DNA of 16,519 nt from an uncultured Dialister sp. (lineage in GTDB: Bacteria; Bacillota; Negativicutes; Veillonellales; Dialisteraceae), in contig CAKPUX010000045.1 of the NCBI GenBank assembly GCA_934193095.1, forward strand, positions 1 to 16,519, in the 5' to 3' direction. This document shows, piece after piece, positions 7,393 through 14,466 of the stretch. The notes under the pieces were generated by a model. It did no database searches, was not told the origin of the DNA, and was given only the letters and a program-made list of their open reading frames with translations. Numbering within the stretch: position 1 is the stretch's first letter; the number at the start of each line of letters is the position of its first letter. The position numbers and the translations under genes are program-made.

Positions 7393-7420
7393 TTGACATT
7401 TCCTCTAAGAGTAGTAAAAT
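7393..7420 (+). promoter_or_regulatory. Promoter of the T-box leader and aminotransferase
   Basis: A perfect TTGACA (7393-7398), a 16-base spacer and TAAAAT (7415-7420). Transcription would start near 7427, just ahead of the T-box RNA. This is the best -35 box in the window. Confidence 0.75.
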
Positions 7421-7440
7421 CAGATATACAATAAAAGAAT

Positions 7441-7800
7441 GAAAGGCAGAGAACGAGAGAAACAGCGCCGGATGGTATAGAGAGCTGACGGATGGTGAAA
7501 GTCAGTGCAGAAGACGCTTCAGCTCACTCGGGAGTCTCAGGGATGATAAGTCTCTGACGCCGCCGGCGTTACAGGCAGGAAAGGCAAAGAACAGGACAGG
7601 ATCGATCGTGAGGAAGTCTCAGAGAGCTGCTGGATGGTGAAAAGCAGTACCGGTCATGATGGATGATCATCCCCTGTGAGCCCCTTTTTCGAACGGAGTA
7701 GGGAAAGGCGCAGATCCGCGTTAGGGATGAATTGAGTATAATGTAGGGTGGTACCGCGCATGTCGCCCCTACTTCCGAAAGGAAGTGGGGGCGTTTTTTT
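7441..7800 (+). promoter_or_regulatory. T-box riboswitch leader with duplicated Stem I apical module
   Basis: The 3' part has the conserved T-box sequence AGGGTGGTACCGCG (7745-7758), which pairs with uncharged tRNA through its acceptor end, and a terminator with a 13-bp stem (7764-7776 with 7781-7793, GAAA loop) and seven Ts. Upstream, the Stem I apical pattern AGAGAG-CTGnn-GGATGGTGAAA-nnCAG occurs twice, at 7479-7505 and 7621-7647, 142 nt apart. Similar GAAAGGCA(G/A)AGAAC stretches precede each. No T-box sequence or T-run separates the copies, so one antiterminator seems to serve two Stem I units. I could not fold the specifier loops with confidence; an ATC near 7669 and a CTC near 7523 are only candidates. 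Low charging of the cognate tRNA would raise aminotransferase expression. Confidence 0.88.
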
Positions 7801-7923
7801 ATTTGGTGAATTGTTTGACCACGCCCCTTTCCGATCGCGAAGTCCTGATCTCTGGGATTTCATTCTTTTATCATCAGGCAATACAGAAGACACCGTCTTC
7901 TTATTTTGAAAGGAGAGATTGCT

Positions 7924-9132
7924 ATGGCAATTCGTTTTTCTGATGTACTCGAACACATGGGTCCTTCCGACCTTGGTCCCCTGCTGGCTTTGACGGCGCA
8001 GCCGGATATCATTTCCTTCGCAGGCGGCCTGCCGGCTCCGAAGACCTTCCCGCTGAAGGAACTCACCGAAGTCGCTATCAAAGTCCGTGAAGAAGATGGC
8101 GCCGGCGCTATGCAGTACGGTCCGTCCCTCGGTTTCCTCGGTCTGCGTGAAGCCATCGCTGACCGCATGAACAAAATGTACATGCCGATGGGGATGGAAA
8201 AAGTCGAAGCGAAGAACATCATGGTCGTCACCGGCTCCCAGCAGGGCCTCGACATCACCGGCCGTGTCTTCCTGAACAAAGGCGACGTCGTTCTCTGCGA
8301 AAGCCCGACCTACCTCGGCGCTATCGGTGCCTTTGATTTCGAACAGCCAAGATACATCGAAGTCCCGACCGATGATGACGGCATCATTCCGGAAGAACTG
8401 GAAAAATATCTGGAATCCACCCCGAACGTCAAATTCATCTACGTCATCCCGAACTACCAGAACCCGACCGGCCGCTGCATGTCCCTCGAACGCCGCAAGA
8501 AATTCATGGAAATCGTCACCAAATTTGAAGTCCCGGTCTTCGAAGATAACCCCTACGGCGATCTGCGTTTCGAAGGCGAAGAAATCGCTCCGCTCATCAC
8601 CATGGATCCGAAACACCTCGTCATGTACTCCGGCACCTTCTCCAAGACATTGGCTCCGGGCATGAGACTCGCATGGATGGTCTGCAATGATGAGATCCTC
8701 GCGAAGATGGATCTCGTCAAAGGCTCCACCGACCTTGCTACTCCATCCGTTACCCAGCGTGAAGTCGCTATGTACATGAAGAACTATGACTTCGAAGGTC
8801 ACGTCCAGGATAACTGCAAGCTGTATGGACATCGCCGTGATGTCATGTGCAATGCCATCAAAGAATACTTCCCGAAGGATGTCAAATGCACCTATCCGCA
8901 TGGCGGCCTCTTCCTGTGGGTCGAGCTGCCGGAAGGCTGCAATTCCCGCGACCTCTTCAAGTACGCACTGGAAAGAAAAGTCGCTTATGTACCGGGTGAT
9001 GCGTTCTTCCCGGAATCCGGCAAGAAGAACTTCTTCCGTCTGAACTTCTCCTACAATGACGACGATGTCACCGTAGAAGGCGTAAAGAGACTCGCTGATG
9101 CGCTCAAAGCGTACCTCGCTGATCAGAAATGA
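7924..9132 (+). CDS. PLP-dependent class I/II aminotransferase (LysN/2-aminoadipate transaminase-like)
   Basis: A cytoplasmic fold-type I aminotransferase that moves an amino group between an amino acid and a 2-oxo acid. The 402-residue protein shows an N-terminal GGLP substrate-lid segment (34-37), NPTG (180-183), DNPY (208-211), the PLP Schiff-base lysine Lys241 in SGTFSKTLAPGMR, and the carboxylate-binding arginine expected near the C terminus. Best resemblance is to the aromatic/2-aminoadipate/branched-chain group, not to aspartate aminotransferases proper. The ATG at 7924 is preceded by AAAGGAGAG; a TTG 18 bases upstream is not a credible start. Control by a T-box places it in amino acid supply; the amino acid is not settled by the protein alone. 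It is monocistronic, closed by a strong terminator 20 bases later. Confidence 0.88.
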   Translation: MAIRFSDVLEHMGPSDLGPLLALTAQPDIISFAGGLPAPKTFPLKELTEVAIKVREEDGAGAMQYGPSLGFLGLREAIADRMNKMYMPMGMEKVEAKNIMVVTGSQQGLDITGRVFLNKGDVVLCESPTYLGAIGAFDFEQPRYIEVPTDDDGIIPEELEKYLESTPNVKFIYVIPNYQNPTGRCMSLERRKKFMEIVTKFEVPVFEDNPYGDLRFEGEEIAPLITMDPKHLVMYSGTFSKTLAPGMRLAWMVCNDEILAKMDLVKGSTDLATPSVTQREVAMYMKNYDFEGHVQDNCKLYGHRRDVMCNAIKEYFPKDVKCTYPHGGLFLWVELPEGCNSRDLFKYALERKVAYVPGDAFFPESGKKNFFRLNFSYNDDDVTVEGVKRLADALKAYLADQK

Positions 9133-9152
9133 TCGAGAAACGCTGATCTGAA

Positions 9153-9197
9153 GGGGCTGTGAAGAAATGAGGATTCATTTCTTCACAGCCCCTTTTT
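9153..9197 (+). terminator. Strong intrinsic terminator of the aminotransferase gene
   Basis: A perfect 18-bp stem (9153-9170 with 9175-9192), loop GGAT, then TTTTTA. It also forms the left end of the ~300-bp repeat found again at 13291. Confidence 0.95.
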
Positions 9198-9460
9198 ACT
9201 TTGCTTTCATTTGGTTCAGGGTTCAAGGTTCAGGGTTCAGGGCTCTCGTGGCGGCTTCGCCGCCTTTTTTTAGAAGATGGTATTCTCGTATCGCAGCCTT
9301 CCCCTCTAGGGGAAGGTGCCCGAAAGGGGCGGATAGGGTGACTATGGCATGAAAGACAGCTGGGATAAGGTTCTCCGGTCACTCCTGTGAGAGCTGCAAG
9401 TCCCCCGCGGCAGATGGAACGCGAAAATGAGAGGATCGTTATTTCACATCGCCTTTTTGC
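9153..9460. repeat. ~300-bp duplicated intergenic block, copy R1
   Basis: Nearly identical to 13291-13581. It is modular: the terminator hairpin, GGTTCAG heptads (two units more than R2), a second hairpin GGCGGC-TTCG-GCC-type followed by seven Ts (about 9250-9271), a CTTCCCC/GGGGAAG hairpin (9299-9316), CGGATAGGGTGAC, and a run containing AGTCCCCCGCGGCAGATGG. The right end reads TTATTTCACATCGCC, which resembles the right arm of the left-end terminator. The short frames across R1 and R2 show no coding signs. The remaining 9461-9558 holds no recognisable feature. Confidence 0.88.
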
Positions 9461-9558
9461 GAGCCTTGCAAAGGAAGAAAGGGCGGTGCGGGCTTCCCTG
9501 CGAAGCGGCATAGCAGGAAGGGAAATGGCATGGGGCGGTAAAGAGCCGCATCTTCCCA

Positions 9559-9587
9559 TTGTGGAAAATGGCTGCATGCCCTATACT
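9559..9587 (+). promoter_or_regulatory. Candidate promoter of the zinc-ribbon gene
   Basis: TTGTGG (9559-9564), a 17-base spacer and TATACT (9582-9587). It would give a leader of about 110 nt to the ATG at 9707. Confidence 0.45.
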
Positions 9588-9706
9588 TACTATGTTGGTG
9601 ACAGGTGAGGGGGCATCTCCCGCAGCTGTCTCAGAGCCTTTGTGATAGGACCTTTTCTTTGAGTGCGGATCCCGCATGTCTCGTTTTTATCGCCCAGGAG
9701 GCAAAT

Positions 9707-10369
9707 ATGCCATTTACTTTGACCTGCCACGTGTGTGGACAGAAGCTCACCCTTTTCGATCTGGATGTGAAGAAAAGGAAGGGGAGCATCCGATGCAATC
9801 ACTGCGGTGCCAAAATCAATTATGATTTGGACCAGAGAAAGATCCAGCAGTCCGGCTTCTGGGCGGAGCGGGAGCCTGTCTTTGATCCGCGGGCGAGAAA
9901 CCGCCTCATGAAGCAGATCGAGCGTGAGGAGATGCGCCGGGGAAAGCCGGAGCCGACGGCCGCGGCGTCTGCTCAAGCGCACACCTTCGAAGACAGTCCC
10001 TTTGCCCAGAAGGCCGGCTTTGCAAAGTTTGATCTAAAGACCGGGACGATCGTTGGAGGCGCAGCGAAGGCAATAGAGCCTAAGGCGGGAAGCGGCAGGA
10101 AAGAGAGCCTCTCCCCGATGGATACGAGCCGGCGGGAATGCACCATCCGCGCGGTGGAAAGCAGCGCGGCATCTCTGCATGGAGCCGAGCCGAAGAGCGA
10201 GAAGACCTTCACCGCGCCGCCCCGTGTCGTGACGAGAACTGCGCATCGGAATATGACCCTTGTCCGGCAGGTGCAGAAAGCGCAGGCCGTCAAGCAGCCC
10301 GTGAAGATCTCCCGCGTCCGCTCCTTCTGGCAGAAGGTGAAGAGCTTCTTTGCGTTTGGGAAGAAGTGA
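9707..10369 (+). CDS. Zinc-ribbon protein of unknown function
   Basis: A 220-residue protein not recognised beyond its N-terminal zinc ribbon. Cys7-x2-Cys10 and Cys30-x2-Cys33 form a four-cysteine site of the kind found in MJ0042/zinc-ribbon-type domains. The rest (about 45-220) is low complexity, rich in Lys, Arg, Ala, Ser and Pro, probably disordered, and ends in a strongly basic, partly aromatic stretch (SFWQKVKSFFAFGKK). There is no transmembrane helix or catalytic motif. The ATG at 9707 follows CAGGAGG by 5 bases and is preferred over the longer open frame from 9605, which lacks a ribosome site. A nucleic-acid- or membrane-surface-binding role is possible but only inferred from charge. 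It is alone between two repeat blocks. Confidence 0.7.
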   Translation: MPFTLTCHVCGQKLTLFDLDVKKRKGSIRCNHCGAKINYDLDQRKIQQSGFWAEREPVFDPRARNRLMKQIEREEMRRGKPEPTAAASAQAHTFEDSPFAQKAGFAKFDLKTGTIVGGAAKAIEPKAGSGRKESLSPMDTSRRECTIRAVESSAASLHGAEPKSEKTFTAPPRVVTRTAHRNMTLVRQVQKAQAVKQPVKISRVRSFWQKVKSFFAFGKK

Positions 10370-10370
10370 C

Positions 10371-10547
10371 TAGTGGCTAGTGACTTGTGACTAGGGATTA
10401 GTGGTGCCGAGTAACTGGTGACTAGTGACTGGAATACTACTTTCAGACATCACCCCATACATATTCGCGGCGAAGCCGCCACAACAACCCTGAACCCTGA
10501 ACCCTGAAACCTGAACCTTGAACCTTGAACCCTTGAACCTTTAATCC
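10371..10547. repeat. Heptad arrays with a second hairpin box type
   Basis: CTAGTGA/GACTAGT-type heptads (10371-10433), a box with CACCCCATACATATTC and the hairpin GCGGC-GAA-GCCGC followed by CACAAC (about 10464-10484), then GAACCCT/GAACCTT heptads (about 10487-10540). The same box type recurs at about 14198-14236. It lies between the zinc-ribbon gene and the thioesterase promoter and contains no gene. Confidence 0.78.
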
Positions 10548-10568
10548 CTTAAACCCTCCCACCGATTG

Positions 10569-10577
10569 TGCTATAAT
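10569..10577 (+). promoter_or_regulatory. Extended -10 promoter of the thioesterase-racemase pair
   Basis: TGCTATAAT with TATAAT at 10572-10577, and a weak TTAAAC at 10549-10554 with 17-base spacing. Start of transcription is expected near 10584, leaving a leader of about 20 nt. Confidence 0.62.
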
Positions 10578-10606
10578 ATCTCCATTGATCAATGGAGGAT
10601 ACCGCT

Positions 10607-11023
10607 ATGTTTACCTATAAAAGAAGAGTGACATTTTACGAGACTGACGGCATGAAGGTGGTGCATCATGCGAACTACCTCAAGTATTTTGAGGAGGCGC
10701 GGGTGGAGTATCTGCGTGCGGGCGGGCTCGACCTGAATGAGCTGATGGAGGAAGGGATCGTATTTCCGATCGTCGAGGTCAGTGTGAAATACCTGAAGTC
10801 TGCCTGCTATGACGATACGCTCCTCATCAGGACATACCTTCGCCGCGTCGATCGCGTGCGGCTGGACTTCGATTATGAGGTCGTGCGCGAATCCACGGGC
10901 GAGCTTTTGACGACAGGGCATACGGTCAATACGTACACCCATATGAAGACAGGCCGTATCGCGCGTCTTCCGAAGGAAAAGATCGAAGGCCTTGTGAAGC
11001 TCTCAGAAGGAGACAGGATATAA
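10607..11023 (+). CDS. Acyl-CoA thioesterase, YbgC/4HBT hot-dog family
   Basis: A small hot-dog-fold enzyme, cytoplasmic, that hydrolyses acyl-CoA or acyl-ACP thioesters. The 138-residue sequence carries the 4HBT signature: the catalytic aspartate at position 14 (ETDGMKVVHHANY) followed by YLKYFEEAR, and full family length. Start: the ATG at 10607 follows ATGGAGG by 8 bases; an earlier ATG at 10592 lies at that ribosome site itself. Its stop codon overlaps the start of the next gene (TAATG), so the two are translationally coupled. The substrate is not decided by sequence; YbgC homologues often sit with tol-pal genes, but none are here. Confidence 0.88.
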   Translation: MFTYKRRVTFYETDGMKVVHHANYLKYFEEARVEYLRAGGLDLNELMEEGIVFPIVEVSVKYLKSACYDDTLLIRTYLRRVDRVRLDFDYEVVRESTGELLTTGHTVNTYTHMKTGRIARLPKEKIEGLVKLSEGDRI

Positions 11024-11793
11024 TGGATAACAGACCGATCGGCATCATGGACTCGGGCATCGGAGGTCTTACGGTAGCCCGCGTGCTGCATGAGACGTAC
11101 CCGGAAGAAGGCATCGTATTTCTCGGAGATACGAAGAGAAATCCCTACGGCGAACGCAGCCGGGATGACATTGTACGATTCTCCTTTGCCATCAAGGATT
11201 TTCTGAAGGAGCATCAGGTGAAGATGATCCTGATCGCGTGCAATACGATCTCCTTCAATGTGCCGCCTGCTTTTTTTGAAGAAGATATCCCTGTCATCAA
11301 AATGAGCATGGAGGTAGAGGCGGCCGAGGACGCGAAGCGCTTCGCTGTTTTTGCGACGCCTGCGACGATCGCGACGCATGCACACAAGGCATATTTTCAG
11401 AAAAAATACCCGCAGCTGGATTTCGTGGAGGTCCCCTGCGACGGACTGGCGGCGGCGATCGAAAGAAATGCGGACGAAAATACCCTTTCTGCCCTTGTCA
11501 AACAGGCGGCAGAGGAGTATCATGCATTAGATGCAGACACTGCGATCTGGTCCTGCACCCATTATCCGCTGATCGCTGATGTATTCAGGAAGGTGCTGCC
11601 GAAGGTACGCTTCCTTGACCCGGCGCTCCCGACGGTGGAGACCGGCATGGACATCCTCCGCGCCCATGACGCGCTGGCGGATGCGCCGCAGGAGAAGGTC
11701 TTCTATTTCACCGAAGGCCTTGAAAATTCCGCGCCGCTTGTGAAGAAAATCTTCGGCGACGTGAAGGTGGAAAAGGGAAGTTTGGAATTATAA
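11023..11793 (+). CDS. murI: Glutamate racemase (Asp/Glu racemase family)
   Basis: It is predicted to interconvert L- and D-glutamate for peptidoglycan, without cofactor, using two cysteines. The 256-residue protein has DSGIGG with Asp10 and Ser11, NPYGER (40-45), the first catalytic cysteine in ACNT (Cys73) and the second in CTHYPL (Cys178, His180). Start overlaps the thioesterase stop (ATG at 11023). The central part is unusual: the GVIEPG-like segment normal after the first half is replaced by IPVIKMSMEVEAAEDA, so this may be a divergent paralogue with shifted specificity. A hairpin-like GGGGCG/CGCCCC stretch lies about 30 bases after the stop, without a T-run. Confidence 0.85.
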   Translation: MDNRPIGIMDSGIGGLTVARVLHETYPEEGIVFLGDTKRNPYGERSRDDIVRFSFAIKDFLKEHQVKMILIACNTISFNVPPAFFEEDIPVIKMSMEVEAAEDAKRFAVFATPATIATHAHKAYFQKKYPQLDFVEVPCDGLAAAIERNADENTLSALVKQAAEEYHALDADTAIWSCTHYPLIADVFRKVLPKVRFLDPALPTVETGMDILRAHDALADAPQEKVFYFTEGLENSAPLVKKIFGDVKVEKGSLEL

Positions 11794-11795
11794 AG

Positions 11796-12056
11796 GGTTC
11801 AAGGTTCAGGGTTAGCCCAAGGGGCGTGTCGCCCCCCTTGATTAGGGATTAGAGGTCACAAGTGACTAGTGACTGGTGACTTGAACACCGCCTTCGGGCA
11901 TCGCCACTATTTATACTCCGCGGCGCTTCTGATTTTTATGCGCCGCACCAACCCCTTTGAACCTCTTGAACCTATAGAACCTGCTCCCCCCTCTTTCGCA
12001 CGCAATCAAAGGGCACCACGCCAGAGGGGCTAACCCTGAACCCCGAACCCGACAAC
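11796..12056. repeat. Composite intergenic repeat, copy 6
   Basis: GGTTCAAGGTTCAGG-type units, a GGGGCGTGTCGCCCC box, AAGTGACTAGTGACTGGTGAC heptads in pieces, the CGCCTTCGGGCATCGCC box (11889-11905), the hairpin box with perfect arms (11920-11926 and 11940-11946), a 9-base-period GAACC array (11953-11980), and terminal AACCCTG/AACCCCG units. Orientation agrees with plus-strand transcription. It fills the whole gap between the racemase and the next gene. Confidence 0.85.
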
Positions 12057-12084
12057 TGATTTATCATTTAGGAGTGTGACAAAC

Positions 12085-12636
12085 ATGTTACTGATCACGA
12101 AAATTCTGGCAGTCATCATCTTATTGATCTGCTTGGGATTCATTGCCTACTGGGCCATCGCCATCATCAAAGGCGACTGTGTGCTGAAGGTGATGAAGTC
12201 CAAGCGGACGCCTTTCCATGTGGAGTCCATGGATATGAAGAGCGTGACGCTCTCCTGCACGCTGCCGATCAAGAATGTCGGCAAGCAGCTCGGCACCATC
12301 ATGGATGCCTTTGTCCGCGTGTACCTGCCCTTTGAGCAGTACGATGAAGCTGTTGTCACGGCGCACCTGACCGATTTCGACACGCCGCGTCCCGATGACT
12401 ACTGGCAGGCCTTCATCTTAGAGCCGGGCAAGACGAAGAAATTCCTCATCACCCTGGAGATCAAGGGCAAGGGCGACAGCATTCTCCATGACTTGGAGAC
12501 CTTCCCGGAAATGGGAATGGATGTCATTTATCAGGTCGTCGCGAGAAGCGACTACTACTATGCGAAGTCCCGCATCGTTCTTTCGAAGGAAGAGCTCAGA
12601 AATGCGCTCTATGAATATAAAACGGAGGTGAGATAA
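12085..12636 (+). CDS. Membrane-anchored protein of unknown function
   Basis: A 183-residue protein with one N-terminal hydrophobic helix (about 2-30, ITKILAVIILLICLGFIAYW). The remaining soluble part is probably outside or at the membrane face, mainly beta-like by residue pattern (TLSCTLPIKNVGKQLG, FLITLEIKG), with a charged C terminus. I recognise no family motif. The ATG at 12085 lies 10 bases after AGGAG; a GTG at 12076 is too close to that site. The last codons contain the ribosome site of the following gene (GGAGG) and the stop TAA directly abuts the next ATG. This tight coupling suggests that it and the F420-ligase-like protein work together. Confidence 0.72.
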   Translation: MLLITKILAVIILLICLGFIAYWAIAIIKGDCVLKVMKSKRTPFHVESMDMKSVTLSCTLPIKNVGKQLGTIMDAFVRVYLPFEQYDEAVVTAHLTDFDTPRPDDYWQAFILEPGKTKKFLITLEIKGKGDSILHDLETFPEMGMDVIYQVVARSDYYYAKSRIVLSKEELRNALYEYKTEVR

Positions 12637-13284
12637 ATGGCAGAATTAGAACTCATACCGATCCACACCCGTATCCTGACCCATCACGACAACATCGTCG
12701 ATGCCATTTTGGAATACGCCGGCGACAAGATCACCGACCATGACATCGTCTGCAGTGCAGAGTCCGTCGTCGCCATCACACAGAACCGCTACGTCCGTCC
12801 GGAAGAGCTGAATGTCTGCTGGCAGGCCCGTCTCATGAACCGCTTCGTCCCGTCCGCCGGCTCCATGGCGAGCATCTACGGCATGCAGGCAGCCATGGAT
12901 GAAGAAGGGAAATGGAACATGCTCTTCTCCTTCGCCCTCGGCGCTGTCGCAAAGCTCTTCGGCAAGAACGGCGTCTTCTACGCCCGCTGCCGTCAGGCAT
13001 CTTTGATCGATGATGTTACCGGTACCATGCCGCCTTTCGACAAATGCCTCGTCTATGGTCCGGCGGATACCGACAATGTCTGTGAAAAGATCAAGAAGGC
13101 GACCGGCGCCTACGGCGCGGTCATCGCAGATGTCAATGACCTGAAACGCGCTGCCGTCCTCGGAAAGAGCCAGGGCCTTGATCCGAAACAGATCGCCAAG
13201 ATCCTGATCGATAATCCTTTCGGCAATGACAATCAGAAAACACCGATCGTCATCATCAAGAATTTTACCGATATGATGAAGTGA
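12637..13284 (+). CDS. Coenzyme F420-0:gamma-glutamyl ligase-like (CofE-fold) protein
   Basis: A 215-residue protein resembling the F420 ligase (CofE) family, enzymes that add glutamate to F420-0 by a gamma linkage with GTP. Supporting features are the start IPIHTRIL, a segment of the type DIVCSAESVVAITQNR (36-51), GKNGVFYARCRQASLIDDVTG (109-129) and a possible metal-binding DVND (165-168). The SK-x-EGR type motif of true CofE is not intact (SVVAITQNR instead). No other F420 biosynthesis gene is visible, and this lineage is not known to make F420, so another gamma-glutamyl or amide ligation is more likely. It is translationally coupled to the upstream membrane protein and closed by a terminator 7 bases later. 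Confidence 0.62.
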   Translation: MAELELIPIHTRILTHHDNIVDAILEYAGDKITDHDIVCSAESVVAITQNRYVRPEELNVCWQARLMNRFVPSAGSMASIYGMQAAMDEEGKWNMLFSFALGAVAKLFGKNGVFYARCRQASLIDDVTGTMPPFDKCLVYGPADTDNVCEKIKKATGAYGAVIADVNDLKRAAVLGKSQGLDPKQIAKILIDNPFGNDNQKTPIVIIKNFTDMMK

Positions 13285-13290
13285 GAAAAA

Positions 13291-13333
13291 GGGCTGTGAA
13301 GAAATGAATCCTCATTTCTTTACAGCTCCTTTT
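13291..13333 (+). terminator. Intrinsic terminator after the CofE-like gene
   Basis: A 17-bp stem (13291-13307 with 13312-13328) including two G-U pairs, loop ATCC, then CTTTTTA. It is a diverged copy of the 9153 terminator. Confidence 0.9.
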
Positions 13334-13581
13334 TACTTTGCTTTCATTTGGTTCAGGGCTCAGGGCTCTCGTGGCGGCTTCGCCGCCTTTTTTTAGAAGA
13401 TGGTATTCTCGTATCGCAGCCTTCCCCTCTAGGGGAAGGTGCCCCGTAGGGGCGGATAGGGTGACTATGGCATGAAAGACAGCTGGGATAAGGTTTCCCA
13501 GTCACTCCTATGAGAGCTGCAAGTCCCCCGCGGCAGATGGAACGAGAAAATGAGATGATCGTTATTTCACAGCTCCTTTTG
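13291..13581. repeat. ~300-bp duplicated intergenic block, copy R2
   Basis: Same modules and order as 9153-9460, with two fewer GGTTCAG heptads and scattered substitutions (for example GCCCCGTAGGGG for GCCCGAAAGGGG). The right end TTATTTCACAGCTCCTTTT is close to the right arm of the terminator at its own left end. The stretch 13582-13680 holds only a decayed piece of the other repeat (ATGCGCCGCACCA at about 13622). Confidence 0.88.
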
Positions 13582-13680
13582 CTTAGGAGGCAGCATTCCT
13601 GGATTGCGCCCTTTCACGCTGTATGCGCCGCACCACATCGCCTTCCTCAAAGGAGCCGAAGCCGCCGCGTCATTCCCTCA

Positions 13681-13709
13681 TTGCCAAAATTCCATCCGTG
13701 CTTTATAAT
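13681..13709 (+). promoter_or_regulatory. Promoter of the small membrane protein gene
   Basis: TTGCCA (13681-13686), 17-base spacer, TATAAT (13704-13709). Predicted start near 13716, about 30 nt before the ATG. Confidence 0.72.
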
Positions 13710-13745
13710 AGGTAACATAAAACTTCGTACAAGGATGGTGCATCT

Positions 13746-14060
13746 ATGCCACAACTTATAGATTTATCAGATGTTCAGGATTTCCACGCAGCCCGTTTTC
13801 TTATTTACTGGCTGATCGCTTCGGTCGTGGCCGTACTTACTGCCTACAGCATCAGCTACGAGCACAAAATGAAGTGGTTCCGTCAGAGAAAAGACAATGG
13901 CTTCATGGTGCGCCGCGGCGTGATGGGAAACTACAGCCTTCTCGGCGTGCCGCGCACGAAGGAGGGCTTTGCGATCACCTTCGGTATTTTTGCCGGAGCA
14001 GGCGTCATTTGGGCGCTGGTCGTCTTCGTCATTCTCCCTCTTCTGGGGTATGATGTATAA
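13746..14060 (+). CDS. Small two-helix membrane protein, unknown function
   Basis: A 104-residue protein with two hydrophobic segments, about 17-36 and 78-100. They are separated by a basic, polar stretch (HKMKWFRQRKDNGFMVRRGVMG) that should stay in the cytoplasm by the positive-inside rule, placing both ends outside. I recognise no family. The ATG at 13746 follows AAGGATGG by 7 bases. It has its own good promoter and a strong terminator, so it is a single-gene unit. Confidence 0.75.
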   Translation: MPQLIDLSDVQDFHAARFLIYWLIASVVAVLTAYSISYEHKMKWFRQRKDNGFMVRRGVMGNYSLLGVPRTKEGFAITFGIFAGAGVIWALVVFVILPLLGYDV

Positions 14061-14107
14061 AAACTGCATAGCATTTCCTGCGGATGGCACGGGGGCAGGA
14101 AATAAAG

Positions 14108-14147
14108 AACAGGACCTGGCATTGAAAAATGTCAGGTCCTGTTTTTG
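14108..14147 (+). terminator. Strong intrinsic terminator
   Basis: AACAGGACCTG pairs with CAGGTCCTGTT across a loop region centred on TTGAAAAA, and is followed by a run of five Ts. It closes the small membrane protein unit about 50 bases after its stop. Confidence 0.92.
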
Positions 14148-14159
14148 TTAGGGGCGAGC

Positions 14160-14466
14160 GGCTGGTAGCTGGGAGACATCAGACATCTGACTTCTTCGGG
14201 TATCGCCCCATATATTCGCGGCGCAGCCGCTGCCACAACTCTGAAGTTTGAAAGCAGGGATGATTAGTAGCTAGGGATTAGTGGCTAGGGATTAGGAGCC
14301 TCGAGTGACTAGTGACTGAAATGCCAGTTCATGGCATCGTTACCATCTATACTCTGCGGCGCTTCCATATTTTTATGCGCCGCACCAACCCCTTTGAACC
14401 CGTAGAACCCACAGAATCCGCTGAACCTCTTTCGCACGCAATCAAGGGGCAGCACGTTCCCGGGGC
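14160..14466. repeat. Composite intergenic repeat, copy 7, preceded by the second box type
   Basis: ACATCAGACATCTGAC units and the box with CCCCATATATTCGCGGC (about 14198-14236) are followed by TTTGAAAGCAGGGAT (about 14247-14261), GGGATTAGTGGCTA heptads, the hairpin box with perfect arms (14356-14362 and 14377-14383), the 9-base GAACC array (about 14393-14430) and a CAATCAAGGGGCAGCACG box. Orientation agrees with plus-strand transcription. Confidence 0.83.

Noticed and set aside
7737..7742. TATAAT as a second promoter for the aminotransferase
   Set aside because: It lies just before the T-box sequence in the antiterminator region, has no -35 partner, and the terminator would stop such a transcript at once.
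7654..8901. A 415-codon minus-strand frame over the T-box and aminotransferase
   Set aside because: It crosses the T-box terminator and is a shadow of the aminotransferase, which has its full catalytic set.
9153..9460. R1/R2 as a classical insertion sequence
   Set aside because: No transposase frame; the terminal similarity (GGGGCTGTGAA and TTCACAGCTCC) is imperfect in R1 and partly explained by the terminator hairpin; no target duplication could be seen.
13510..13761. Short frames starting MRAASPPRQMEREN in both R1 and R2
   Set aside because: They arise from the duplicated repeat, have no ribosome site, and the R2 version runs into the promoter of the next gene.
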